DNA of 64,000 bases from Lytechinus variegatus (Eukaryota > Echinodermata > Echinoidea > Temnopleuroida > Toxopneustidae). The first letter of the stretch is position 1; every line of letters starts with the position of its first letter. The notes below the pieces were generated by a model that saw nothing but the letters and a program-made list of their open reading frames with translations, made no database searches and was not told the DNA's origin. Location: the NCBI RefSeq assembly GCF_018143015.1, contig NC_054746.1, forward strand, positions 22,582,464 through 22,646,463, given 5' to 3'. The position numbers were made by a program, and so were the translations under genes. Positions 24,972 through 37,599 of this stretch are shown here, piece by piece.

Positions 24972-27900
24972 AGAGACAGGTAACAACAATGAGACAACAA
25001 CAGTGAAACTAATACTTGCTGCAACCCTTTAAGAGTATGTCATCGACATCTACATTCTATGAAGCTCCAACAAATGAGAGAGAGAGAGTGAAAAAAAAGG
25101 AAGTTGAATGTTTTCAAAATTTTTGTATATAATAACTTCCACCCATCATGGGCCAAAAGTTTAATGTAGGTGCATTTTTTTTCTATTGTTCAAAGAGTGA
25201 TGCTACTTGAAGCATGTTTCTAATGAATGCAGGAGATTTATTTGATGGATGTCCTTGTTTTTGTTGAATATGTGTAAATCACTAGAATGCTAATTCCTAG
25301 GGGAGATAATCACAAGAAATGTACGTAGTACTAAGGAAACAGGTATTAGGTCTTGTTTAAGAATAATGAAAATTTGATATAGTCTATAAAATTGCGGATT
25401 TGCTCAGTACAATCGACCATGAAATATATATATTTCATATACTTTATCTATTAGTGGGGAGAGGATGGGGTCGATTGGATGTGTCTCTACTTAACCAAAT
25501 GTGATGAAGCATTGATTGTTTTGAATAATTCAGAAAAAATACAAGTAGTTAGTCATCTCAAATGTACTTACATTCATACATTAATTGACATTGAAATGAA
25601 ATATGACAATCTTTATAAAGTATAACAGGTTTGGAGTTGCTGTTTAGTGAGATTGAGCATTCTAGTGATATAGACATATTTATCCTGTGGTTGGACTGCA
25701 AACTCCACATTTTTCTAGAATGGATGGAGTTGAATTCGATATGCTTTCATTCCAATTTCCTTTGTTGAAAACGTCTCCTCCCACCACCCTGTTTTTATGG
25801 CTCAATGCAGATTCCTGTACATAGACAATCATTCAGACATTAGCTAGTAGACAATAGCTAGACACAGAGGGAGAGAGAGATTAGATGTTGAAGTATACTA
25901 GCTTGTATATGGTTGGAAGTGGGTGTATGGTATTGGAAAATAAATGGAATCATGAAAATAAAAAATATGAATAAAAATAAGATATTCAGCATTTTCTGCC
26001 TCCTGCTGGTTGTTACATACATTTGTCATCATTATCATTAGAGAATTATGAGATCAGAAAACTAGACTTGAATTTTAAGCAACCACTTATATTCAATTGA
26101 CTTTTCTTTGACATCTTGTTTAACTTAAGGTGTAAACTTAGGTGTAAACTAAGGTGTAAACCTGTGTGTGAATTATGGGTAGCCATTTGTGGTTCAAACA
26201 AAGTGTTTGACTTATCAACATATCTTGCACCCAAACTGAAAAATTCTTGCAGAATGAAAAGTCAGATATCTATGTATTCATCATTATATGATAAGAAAAG
26301 TGTGTAGTAAACATAGGCCTACAGCAAATAAACAAATTATTGACATTTTGGCTACCCATAATTTAATCAGACACACATTATAATTTAGCATTAAACCAAA
26401 ACTCAGAACACATACCACTGGCTCTAACAGTTCTCCCGTTCTTTCTTTGATAGTTAAAATGGAGAAATCGTTATTCATATTTCTTGTAACGAATGTCACG
26501 TTGGAAATGAAAAGGATATTGAATATTTGATGTGGTGATTAGTTATGGCAGTGATGATTGCTTCATATACAAGCATATGTAGATTAAAATGGATTTAAAC
26601 TCAAAAGTTAGATTCTAAAGTGCAGAGTGTAGATTACAAAGTGTATCTAAGTATAGGAAGTGGTAACTATAGTATAGAAGTATCCTTTTTATTATCATCA
26701 AACTAATTGAATATGTAGCTGTATATAAAACTTTGAAATGTATCTATATCTAAAGAGCTTTTTCAAGTCTGAAGAATTCTTTAAAAGTATTTATTGTTAG
26801 ATATTAAGAGCCATACTATTTTGTGCTGGTTGTGTGTACCCAGAATTATATTCTGCATTGTTTGTTGTGATGGAAAACCAAAGCCAGCAGCAAAAGAAAA
26901 ATGCAAAGAGGCTGGAGATAATTAAGCCCCCTATATCAAATTCAGCCCTAAATTAGTTGAAAAAATCACATGAATTACCATTGTGTTCAGTATAATAACA
27001 AAAGACAATTTTTTGGAGGAAAGAAGCAAAAAAAATAGCCTCTGTAGAGGAATTTAAGTTTTTCCCTGAAATTCAGTATGTGACTGATTATCCTTATTGG
27101 GAAATACTCAAGGCTTGAAATAGAGGTTTTCTTGAGCGAAGAAGGAAAGTTGTGTTCATCTCACAAACAACTGAGAAAAGATAACAACACATTAAAAAAA
27201 AGAATTCATTCTGGCATATCTCAGATATTGATGTAAGATTGGAATTAAGTAAGAATGTTACTAGAATGTTTGCTGAATGCTTATAGATTTACTTTAATTG
27301 CTTTTGTGTATTATTATTATTTCATTTGCTATGCATTAGGCCATCTGTTTTGCTGATGTGTTTAGTTCCACCTTTTTATGAAATATTTTGTACGATTGTG
27401 TGTGCTTATTTTTGTCAATATTATTTTTCTACCAGTGTCCACACTTCTGTGGATAACGTTCTAAATAACTCACCTGTATGATTCATCTTGCAATTCCTTT
27501 GGTGCCAATATGATTTTTCATTATAATAATTATTTTTCATTTTTAATTGTGTGAAGGTTTGTGTACTGGAATAAGAAGCATTGCATCTCATTGAATTGAA
27601 GATATCTTTGAATTATGAAAAGCTGTAGAATGCACAGCTTGGCAAGAGAATATATGAAGGAAAGTACATGGGGAAGTACATATTGTCCGCTGCTTTCTTA
27701 CAAGGAAAATCAAGTCATGTAATCTCCATATTGAGAAAGACATTGAAGTGATTTCAGGGTTGGTGTAAGAATCACAATTCAGATGACCTCACCATGCTGT
27801 CAAGTGTCAAACCTAGTGAGTAATGTGAACCTGCAAAAGTCCATTTTACATTGTGGATATCTCAACACTTAGTGAGATTCATCATGGTTTCAGGCTCATT

Positions 27901-30900
27901 TAAAGGTTCATGCCTACCTGATGTTAAAATTGGCCCAACACCAAAATATCTACAACAAACTTGAAATCATTCAAAGCCTTTCTAAATTGTAGATAGTGAA
28001 AACAGTGGAGAATTTGGGAAAGCTGCCATGACTTCCTCAAAGCCTTGGACAATCTTTGTCAGGTACCTTACTGTAATTCATTAAGATTGTATTTATTCTC
28101 TTTGTACCAATTTTGTTTATATGCTGCCCGAAAATTCTAATGATAAACTTTCAGTTTGAATATATTCTTAAACAATGTGTTTACGGTAATTCCTTGTGGT
28201 ATTGTTCCTTAATAGACTTGCCTTACATAGATAGGCATTGCCAGAGAAAAGGGTCAACAGCATTAAACCGATGGTAGACGTGTATTATTGAAAAGATAGC
28301 TATGGTTTTCCTACGAAAAAAATATGTGCAATTTTCTATGTAAATAAGATTTCTAAAAATTGATTGATTTCTATGTTTTTCTTTTTTGCCAATTATTGTA
28401 CAAATATCATAAATTCAATCAGTGTTGTTACATTTCAACTCTATTTATGTACATTGTCATGTGTTTTCCAACAATAATTTGTCCCTCTTCTAAAGTTTTT
28501 CAATAAGTGATCATATTTGTGAAAGAGAACAAATATAGGAAGTGATGGTACATGGTTAATATGGCTTTGGGTGAATGAGAAGATTCTTGAAAAGGACTTA
28601 AGCGAATAGATGTTAATTCATGTACATGCTTCCCTCTTGCATATACGTGTGTGTGTGTTTATACTGCTTCTGTAATACAGTGAGCATCAATCTCTTTTAC
28701 CCACTTGAAACCAAGTTGTCCCTGTACAATGCTATTTGGAATGACAACATTCAGCAGCCAACAGTAGAAATATTCAGACACTCAAAATTTCAATTCATTG
28801 TGTGTCTAGTGTTTAAATTGTGTTTATCTGGACTTAATTAACATTCAATAACAGTAAAAATAAAAGGGGTATATATATTCTGTTGATACAGTAAGAAAAG
28901 ATCTATTCCTGATGTTAGAAAATCTCAATCATTGGACTGGTGAGAATAATTTAACTGACTGACACTGCCACATAGCTCATGTAATAAAATAATTAGAGGA
29001 ATAAATGGAAAAAAGTAAGATTACGCAGAAGTATTCCAGTGGGAAATAAGTATAAAACTACCTGACAACTTTAGTGAGTACCCTCGTCAATGCCATTTGC
29101 GTGATATGGTAATATGAAGCATTTATTGTTGCTTTATGAATTATGTACTTTAAATTGTGCCAATACTTTCAATTTTCTAAGTGTCCGTATTTAATGTCTT
29201 CATTACTAGTACTTATTCTACATTTTAAGATAGTTAAGAATGTGATGTGTGTGGCAAATCTGCTTTGCTCCAATTAAGAGATAATGTCTGTACTTAACTT
29301 ATGAATTAACATATGAATTAATATAATATGAATGACCTGCATATCTTTAAACTACTAGTAACCCAATCAATTAAAAACATTTTCCTTGACATCAATTGGT
29401 TACAATCATAGCCATGATATTATTTACTTTTCTAAGTTTATTAATAATGACAACAAAGTGAGCAGTAATAACATTTGTTTTCTCAGTAAATACAAATCAA
29501 TAAATAAAACACAAACCTTGCAGAATTTTAGTGCCAAGAAAAAGTCTTGATCGATTTTAATTCAAGCTAGAATCATTTTCACTTCCTGTATGTTTAGTAG
29601 CAATCCCAACATTATGGAGGAATATGGATATTTTTTATCCAAGGCAGCTTGAAGAGTCACTCTATGATTGCAGAATTATATCACTCCCAATATAGCTGGT
29701 GGAAAAAATACTTTTGAACAACAACAGCAACAAAAAAGCAATCCCTGCATTTTCTGATTGAAGCTATTGCAAAAACTATGTGGTAAAAGCATGAAATATA
29801 ACATTGTTGCAAAACATATTCATCACTAACAACTCAAAGTACAACTCAAAGACTAATGAGATTAGAAGATAAGTGAATACTCAATATGGATAGATTTTTA
29901 TTATTGAAGGGCATTATTCATTTGCACAACTAGTAGCTATGATTAAAACAGGCTGCAACACCCTATTTATTTCAGTCGCTGTATGTATCAATGGCTTTCT
30001 GGTGCTGCCGTGTTGAAGATTATCTTGCAATGGTGTTCATGAACTGCTTCACTAAACAGATCACCACCTTCCGATGTACAATACAACTGGTTTGTGAAAT
30101 GTCCCTGGGTGTACTGCAATTGGGTGAGAAATATACTGCTTTTACCATGAATGAGGGTTGCAGACTAGTCAAAGATGAGCAAGATTGGACACATCGAATT
30201 TTAACAACTGGGTTATGGAAGATGTTGAGCTTAATCTAAATTTAGCCAATCACACAGCTGTATTGGCATGATGTCATAGCTGCACAAGTTGTAGACAGTA
30301 GTCTCAAGTTTTGATAGTCTCGAGGCATGTGACTGCTCCAAAATCTCACTCATTTGCAGAAAAGCTTGATCTTTAGGAGCAGGGAAATCATAAACACAAC
30401 TTGACAAGACAAAGGTTTAAAATCAATCTTTCTGTGAAATGTCCAATCAAGTTCATTTCTTCATTGGCATTTTTGTTCATTTAATAGCTTGGAACAAATC
30501 AGATTTGTCGTTTCATATTGCTATACACCATAAACCTTTGTATAGGGTCCTAGATATAACCATTCATAATAAACACAACAGTAAGTACTGAATGAATTAT
30601 CGCTAAGCCATTGGTGTCAACTCAGTGTGCTAAATTGTTTTTCTATTTAAACCATCTCAGTAGTTAAATGATTTTTTTTATACATTATTGATCGTCTTTT
30701 GTAATTTCATGTCATGTCCAGTACGTAACCAGGGTTTGTTTGATTCTACGTAAATCAAAGTTTAAACTCCTTAGGTATCTTAATTGAATAGAACTGTACA
30801 GAGTATGATACTATTAAGTATTTGTGAACTATACAACAACCAATATATAAGAATGAAATTGTGAATTTTGTACATCTTGCCATTGATCTGTTCTCAGTTA

Positions 30901-31560
30901 TCGCTTTTGGATTGAAACTGCATATAAATAGCTGTCATTTATGAAGAAATGCACATTTGCAATGACGATGACAGGCATTTGTACTGTACTGACATGCATT
31001 TTACTCATGAAATTAAAAAAAAGGGAATATGTTGTGTGTACGTTTCATAGACGGTGTAGCTAGCTATCCAAGTGTATTGAAACAGTAAGAAAACATGAGC
31101 AGAAATAACACGATAAATCAACAGAATTTGCAAGTTTCAGTCTGATTGTGTAGTCAGTTTAGTGAAGTGAGTTATGAATAACATTATGGCTAAACATCTG
31201 TATCGTTGAAACAAGTTTAAATCATTAAAAGTCCTATCCAGAAAATTTAAAGTTTATCACCGTCTTTTCTTGTTCCTCTTCGTCAGTATGCATTATGTGA
31301 TTGTGACTTAAGAGAATGTGAAGAAGGCTCCGGGAATCTTGTTTTGATAGGGAAAAGGAGTAGGGATGCAGAATGATACTTTTATGTGAACAATCTGGAG
31401 ACATTTTAGAAGAGAGGGGAATGAAAGGTTTGGGAATAATGATCATAGACCAGACAGGAGCCGAGCATTGTTAAACAACATGAAGACCAAGAATGGTGTT
31501 AATACTTGCAGTCTAGATCGCAGTGTTCATTTCATACAATCAAGACATACATGTAATGCC
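24972..31560. other. FEZ 3' flank and intergenic DNA, no other gene seen
   Basis: The FEZ 3' UTR must begin here; AATAAA occurs at 25939-25944 and again near 26323. Short tandem AGGTGTAAACT units (three) lie at 26128-26162. Frames up to about 80 residues (for example 29991-30239) have no recognisable motifs. Confidence 0.5.
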
Positions 31561-32137
31561 CCCGGGGGGCCACTTCCATTGACGAGTGGATACTATGCAT
31601 GACCATGAGATCTCAAAAAGCACCCTGAACACGTATTTTCCATATTCTGAAAATGCATCCCTGAACAAGTATTGGCGTGTGAAACCCTACCTTTAACAAG
31701 TATTGGAAACAAAACGACACTATTGGCAAGTATTCCCTGAATTGAACCCCTAAACAACTTAAGTACAGTGATATTTCAATTGTTATGTCACGGACGTTGG
31801 TTTTACCTTTACCTACATTACTTAGGTTTAGTACAGCCCCACTCGCACAAATCGTACTCTAAACACGTACCTGTAGTGTTGACTCTTGGGGCAAAAAGAA
31901 CATCCTTTATGAAACATTTTAGTCTTGATTTTTTTTTCTCTTGCATTGACCCTAATTGACCCTAAACACGTAGCTTTCCTATAAAAAATAGATACCCTTT
32001 TTTCATTATTTTAGTGTTTTTGACACTACGTTTCTACGTACGTATCGAGCCCTACCTTGAAAAAGACATCCTTTTTACATGTTTTTTTGGTCACGCATAG
32101 TATCCACTCATCAATGTAACTGCCCCCCCCCCCCCCC
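31561..32137. mobile_element. Foldback element with about 45-bp ends
   Basis: Left CCATTGACGAGTGGATACTA TGCATGACC is mirrored by GGTCACGCATAGTATCCACT CATCAATG on the right, next to a C-run at 32121-32137. Degenerate internal repeats of AACA(C/A)GTA and CCCTAAAC run through the middle. No coding capacity. Confidence 0.8.
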
Positions 32138-32988
32138 GTAACGCCCATACTGCATGGTGCTTAATCCTCTCATGACCATAGGCATGTAGATGTGTAATAA
32201 GTTAATGGAGTTTCCAAGGTCTAGTATTGAAAGGGTTTAAACAAGGGAAATTTGGTTCTGGATATAGAACAAATAATATTCAAGAAGGCAGTTCAAGTTC
32301 AAACATCTGTTATGTTATGACAAACCAGGATTTGACATTGTTGTTTATATTTTAAATGATGTGTTAGAAATTGTGAACTTTAAATTAATATGTGCAATTA
32401 GAAGTCTCCCATAACTTCTTTTGAAACAGCACCCAGGCCCTAAATCTGTCATTCACCATATTATAGTATTGTGTTAATGTAGTATTACTGTACTTCACCC
32501 AGCATCATAAGATCACTGCTCTGGTAAAATTGGTGTAGTTATGGACCGTCTTAATACTAAACTTCATGAATTTCCACCGCATTTCTTGTCTTGATCTTAA
32601 CTACCACTCCTGTAATACTTCTCATGAATCTGGTACAAATTAATAAAGACATTCAAAATAATATCTAGAGGTAACATAAAAAGTAGTATTTAATACTGGT
32701 ACAAATACTGCAATGAAATGCATGCAGCAAAGTGACAAAAAACATGCATAGAAATTGTGAAAATTATTGGCCTAATCACACAAAGGTAGTTTTTAATCTG
32801 TGATTTCAAACTGTGCATTAGGAAGGGTATGATAAAGAATGCAAATTTTTGCCAGAGCACACAAATCATACTGGTTGCTGTATGAATGAAACAGTGTAAT
32901 CATTCATTGAAAACTGCAGGCTTGTTGATTCTTAAAACTATAGCAAGACTTGTGAGCAAATGTGGCAAATGTGTGTCTTCACCATTAA

Positions 32989-33573
32989 AGGTCAAGTCCA
33001 CCCCAGAAAAATGTTGCTTTGAATCAAGAGAAAAATCAAACAAGCACAATGCTGAAAATTTCATCAAAATCGGATGTAAAAATAAGAGAGTTATGACATT
33101 TCAAAGTTTCGCTTATTTTCAACAAAATAGTTATATGAACGAGCCAGTTACATCCAAATGAGAGAGTCAATGATGTCACTCACTATTTCTTTTGTTTCTT
33201 ATTGTTTGAATTATACAATATTTCAATTTTTACGAATTTGACGATTAGGACCTCCTTGCCTGAAGCACAAAATATTAAAATGATGGAATTCCATGTGTTC
33301 AGGGAGGAATGAAACTTCGTTTCACATGACAATTACTAGAAAATAAAAATATTTCATATAATAAAATACAAAAAAATAGTGAGTGATGTCATCAACTCTC
33401 TCATTTGGATGAAACTGGCTCGTTCATATAATTATTTGTTGAAAATAAGTGAAACTTTAAAATGCCATAACTTTCTTATTTTACATCCGATTTTGATGAC
33501 ATTTTCAGTGTTATGCTTGTTGAATTTTTCTCTTTTTCTTCAAATCAAGTTTTTGTTGGGGTGGACCTGTCCC
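32989..33573. mobile_element. TTAA-flanked MITE with about 195-bp inverted arms
   Basis: Flanked by TTAA at 32985-32988 and 33574-33577. Ends AGGTCAAGTCCACCCC and GGGGTGGACCTGTCCC. The arms stay complementary far inward (TTTCATCAAAATCGGATG / CATCCGATTTTGATGAC; GAACGAGCCAGTT / AACTGGCTCGTTC...). TTAA target duplication is typical of piggyBac- and Kolobok-type transposases; no transposase is present. Confidence 0.85.
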
Positions 33574-35384
33574 TTAAGTTACCCCCTTTCTATATATATG
33601 TGCTTATTTAAACATGAATTCTTAAACCATGGCTTTAACAAACAAAAAAAATGAACTTATGGATTCAGGCTAAAAGGTTTATTTGATTCAGTGGCTGCTC
33701 ATGTGAATACTGCACAAAATTTACATACACCTGTAGCACTAACAGCCAGCATTTACATGGTATGGATATGCTCACATTAGTGGTCATATCTAGACTAAGT
33801 TATGCAATGGTTAAAAGTGACAAGGATTTTCTTTTTAAAGTCATTATCATTGCTTATAAAATGCTAATACATTTGTGAGTGGCCTAATCGTAATTATTGC
33901 ATTAGATTCATTATTACAAATTTGAAGAACACATTGTTGTATACTGCACACATTGTAACATATTCATGATTATCTTCTGTGTTAATGCAATCATATATAC
34001 TCCTAATGATTATGGTATGGCACACAAAACACAACCAAGTCAATAAAAAACAGTGGTGTAACTTGGCAAGACAAAACAATGAGACAAGAAAAAACCTCTC
34101 ACAAAAATTAATTGCTGTACAGTGTGCAAAAGTGCATAAGTTACTTTTAAAGAAAACTAAGAATTAATGATAGAATGGACTGTTAAAGCAATTTATTTGC
34201 ATTATTAATCTATACGTTGAAAAAATAAATAAAAAGTTGTTCATAAAAGCTGAAGTATCTACTAAAGTAAATTCAATGGAGGAAATATCATGGCACAGAA
34301 TAAAAACTAGTATTTATTAATTTAATAAATGTAGCGATGCGGACCATCAGTCATATAGCAATATTTTTTAATATAAATCCCAGAAGAATATTGCTTTAGA
34401 TAAAATTTACTCTTTCCAACTACAACATACATGTATTTTTCTCAAAGCATAAGTCAAATTTCATGACACATGCAAACAAAAACGAATGTGGTACAGAGAG
34501 ATAAGAAAAAATAATTCTTGTTCAATTATTTGAGGGTTTTTTTTTAAACTGATTAATATTTTGATCATAATTGAGTCAAGAAACTATTTTTTGTTCTTAT
34601 ATGTACATGTTTTATATAAAGGTTAAAATATTTGTTAATTGCATACAAAAATAATATACATGTAATTCGAAAGAAAGATACTTTTAAAATTGCATAGATC
34701 ATGAAACATAAATAATCCATAATACTGTTTTAACTCGCGCAACACACAATATCAGCAATGTCAAATTGGACGGAATGAACATTTTTTTACAGCAAAGCAG
34801 GTATTACAAAGAACTATATTGCTAAGTAAGCAAAATGTATACATTTTTAGACCTAATGCAATAAATGCATTCAATATCACTGCCAGCAATGAATTCATAA
34901 ATTGATTTGTAAGTCCCTAAAAAACCAAATTACACATTCGTATAATTTTTTTTATTATATAATCTACAGAGAATTACCAGGCAGTCATTTTAAAACATTT
35001 CTATATACCATTAGTTCATATTTAAATGGCAAATTAGTTATAAACCAATGACAGAAGGATTCCTGTTTTAATGTTATTTAGCTAACCAATCAAATCAAAT
35101 CACCAGTTGTTTTTCTAGTTTTATTCTTCACTTTTCTGAGTGCATCATTCCAAATTAAAATCACCCTATTATTTCTGATTTAACAATTAATAATTGAAAC
35201 ACACCTTTCTTTTTTATCATAGACATATATATTTCTCTATTTTGCAATTTTTTTGATAATTTACTTTTATAATCAAAACATCACCTTCAAGATTATAAAA
35301 ATTCATATCCTTTTCATATATCTCCATTCTGGTTCAATAGACCAGTAGTCATGAAGGATCAATAAAATTGACTAATATACATGC
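33574..35384. other. No gene seen
   Basis: Very AT-rich intergenic sequence; no element ends recognised. Confidence 0.5.
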
Positions 35385-35437
35385 TATGCTATGTGTGATG
35401 CGCTATACAAGAATTGAGCATTATTATTATTATTATT
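35385..35437 (+). mobile_element. SINE/LINE 3' tail ending in (ATT)n
   Basis: CTATGTGTGATGCGCTATAC AAG followed by (ATT)6. It lies just downstream of the last exon of the small gene at 35571, on the opposite strand. Confidence 0.55.
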
Positions 35438-35570
35438 AAAGAAATTCTCTTTTGTCAGTTTGTTTCCTTATTGCAGAGAATATTACACTGGCCACAGTTT
35501 GGAAAGACTTCACAACGAGCATGGAAACATCTTGGGATACAGGCCTTTTAGTTTGGGCACCCTGCCAGAG

Positions 35571-36537
35571 TTAATGAAGCTTGAAAAGTTTGTGCGTTGT
35601 ATGCATGTCATCCACATATCTAATAAGACAAAAAACAGGGGAAAGTGGTTTTGATATCAACTCACTATTACCACCAGCAAAATAATGAATCATGGTATAA
35701 GTTGTTATTGTTTGGGTGAAAATCACAAACTAAAACACTCTGAAACTCAAATAGATCCCAATGGAATTTTGAAATTTCACTTGACTCATATTTCACTTGA
35801 TTCATATTGACTCATGAAATACTTGAAATACTCTCACCTTACTATTTTATGAAATAGAATTAGATTTTTGTTGCAATGTTTTATAACTTGCAGGGTATCT
35901 TGAAGCAGTGCTTCTTCCTATACATGTAGTATACCAAAAATTTATTCAGAATATTCATTGATTAGTCAGTTATCAAACTATGAAGTAAGAATGATTAAGT
36001 CATAAAATATAAAGAATCAGTTAATCATATTTCATACCTTGTCATTGGACTGTTTATATGAGGAAACCGCCTTTGTCTTGCTCCGATCATTGGTGGGGCA
36101 TAGGCACTGCCTGTACCCCAGTTCGGTGGGCTATGTCTTAATGGTAGTCCTTTTGATGGCAATATTTGTCTCAGGGTAGACCAATCTTCAGACCTTGTAC
36201 TCGGTTGAGAAACGTAGAGTTCTCTCTCTTCCATAGCCCTTGAGAACTGTCGAAGAGAGGCCTCTCCCAGCGGCACCCAGTGTCTCTCGGCCTGAGGCAG
36301 ACGACGTGGAGCCAGCAGCTTGTGGCGAGGTACCGGGGCGGTGCTGCGGAGATCGGTCGGGATGTACCGCTTGTTGACCCACACGGTCTGATCGCTTACC
36401 CCCTGGATCGCAACATCATCTTGTTTGGGTTGATTTTCTGGCTCAGGAGATCTATTTGAACGGCCATATCGCTCAGCAACAAACTCTGGATAACGCCATT
36501 TGTGGGCTCCAAAGTTCCCCATACATTGTGCCGTCAT
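35571..36537 (-). CDS. Small two-exon gene, 182-residue basic Pro/Arg-rich protein, function unassigned
   Basis: Exon 1 (36537-36038) starts MTAQCMGNFGAHKWRYPEFV and ends PHINSPMTR at a GTATGA donor. Exon 2 (35619-35571) follows a TTATTAG acceptor and adds YVDDMHTTHKLFKLH plus TAA. The 500 and 49 coding bases join in frame (549 = 183 codons), and the AG|A junction makes one Arg codon. The protein is rich in Arg, Pro, Trp and Tyr, with no signal peptide, membrane segment or enzyme motif. Its size and short aromatic/basic blocks (RRFPHINSPMTRYVDDMH) recall ciliary or sperm microtubule inner proteins of vertebrates; this is a tentative impression, not an identification. The exon-1 frame stays open upstream to 36711 but lacks an ATG there, so the first ATG was chosen. 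The upstream 36.55-36.72 kb is CpG-richer than its surroundings, as a promoter would be. Confidence 0.72.
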
Positions 36538-37062
36538 TTTGAAGAGTTTTTTAAAGATTTTCCTGGCCCAAACAGACTGGTATAAAATACACCTGTTGCT
36601 CGCGCGGTACCCCCTTCTCTGCACTATCTGTGTAGAGCGTATCCATAGTGACGTGACGCTTTGTACATGTGCGTTGCGTTGATCGGCCTTCGAAACTTTT
36701 TCTACGTACACATCTCGTTTATAATTCGTTCCGGGAATTCGTTAGACTCGACTCGTTTATTAAATTTATCATAAATGCTACGTCCTATGCATTTGATATC
36801 GGTTCTCGGAAGATCATGATATTGCTGAGGATTAGAAAGGGTGAAAGGCCGATTGGAAACAAAAGAATCGAAAGAAAATTGTTTCTAACCAATACCCAGG
36901 GGAAAGATGACCTTTTTTACGTTTACATGTTACGGAACTTGCGGAAAAAACTTCAAATTCGTTTACCCATTGGATTTTGCATATTTCATCACATATTTTA
37001 TTACCATTTTGATGAATTAAAAATCAAATAAAATTAAACGGGAACTCCGTGCTGAGTATGAT

Positions 37063-37574
37063 GGGGGGACCTAAAGCTACGCACTTTGTTTACAAACGAT
37101 AGAAACTATGCCAATTTTAATATTTGAACAAATTATCTGTCGCTAACTTGTGGCAAATATTCTAAAGATCATTAAGCAAGAACAAAATATCACAAAACTC
37201 ACTAATACGAGAATCCCGCCGTGTTTTCCGAACACCTCTTGAATTCGCCGCCCGATGTAAGAAGGGGTCCTAAAGCTACGCACTCGATTTATCATGCAGA
37301 AAAATAGAATTTCCTGTGCCTCAATTTCTAAAATATGTTCATACTATAATAGGATAATATGAAATTAAAGAGAATATAGCTCAAAAATTCAAAAACAGTT
37401 GTGGGTGTTCTCTGCATTTAGAGATTTACTGCAGCCTCTGTAGAAAAAATTGAATAGGAATCGTTCGTCACTCTGCAGTCACAATTCCACACAAAGTGCG
37501 CATTTGCCATTAAAAACTGCATGCGCGATGAGTGGTGCGTAGCTTTAGGACCCGCGCAGCTTTAGGACCCCCTA
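37063..37574. mobile_element. MITE with repeated CCTAAAGCTACGCAC motif
   Basis: Left end GGGGGACCTAAAGCTACGCA; right end GTGCGTAGCTTTAGGACCC followed by a second GCAGCTTTAGGACCCCC. An internal direct copy, GGGGTCCTAAAGCTACGCAC, lies near 37266-37285. It ends 25 bases before the 2.59-kb transposon at 37600. Confidence 0.75.
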
Positions 37575-37599
37575 CCATATAGATGAAGTAAAATCGGAC

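Noticed and set aside
29991-30239. 82-residue frame on +
   Set aside because: No motif, no neighbouring exon signals and atypical composition for the other genes here.
35460-35654. 64-residue frame on + reading through the small gene's last exon
   Set aside because: Shadow of the minus-strand exon 35571-35619; the minus reading joins in frame to exon 1.
36669-37031. 120-residue frame on +
   Set aside because: Overlaps the promoter side of the minus-strand gene and has no domain or splice support.
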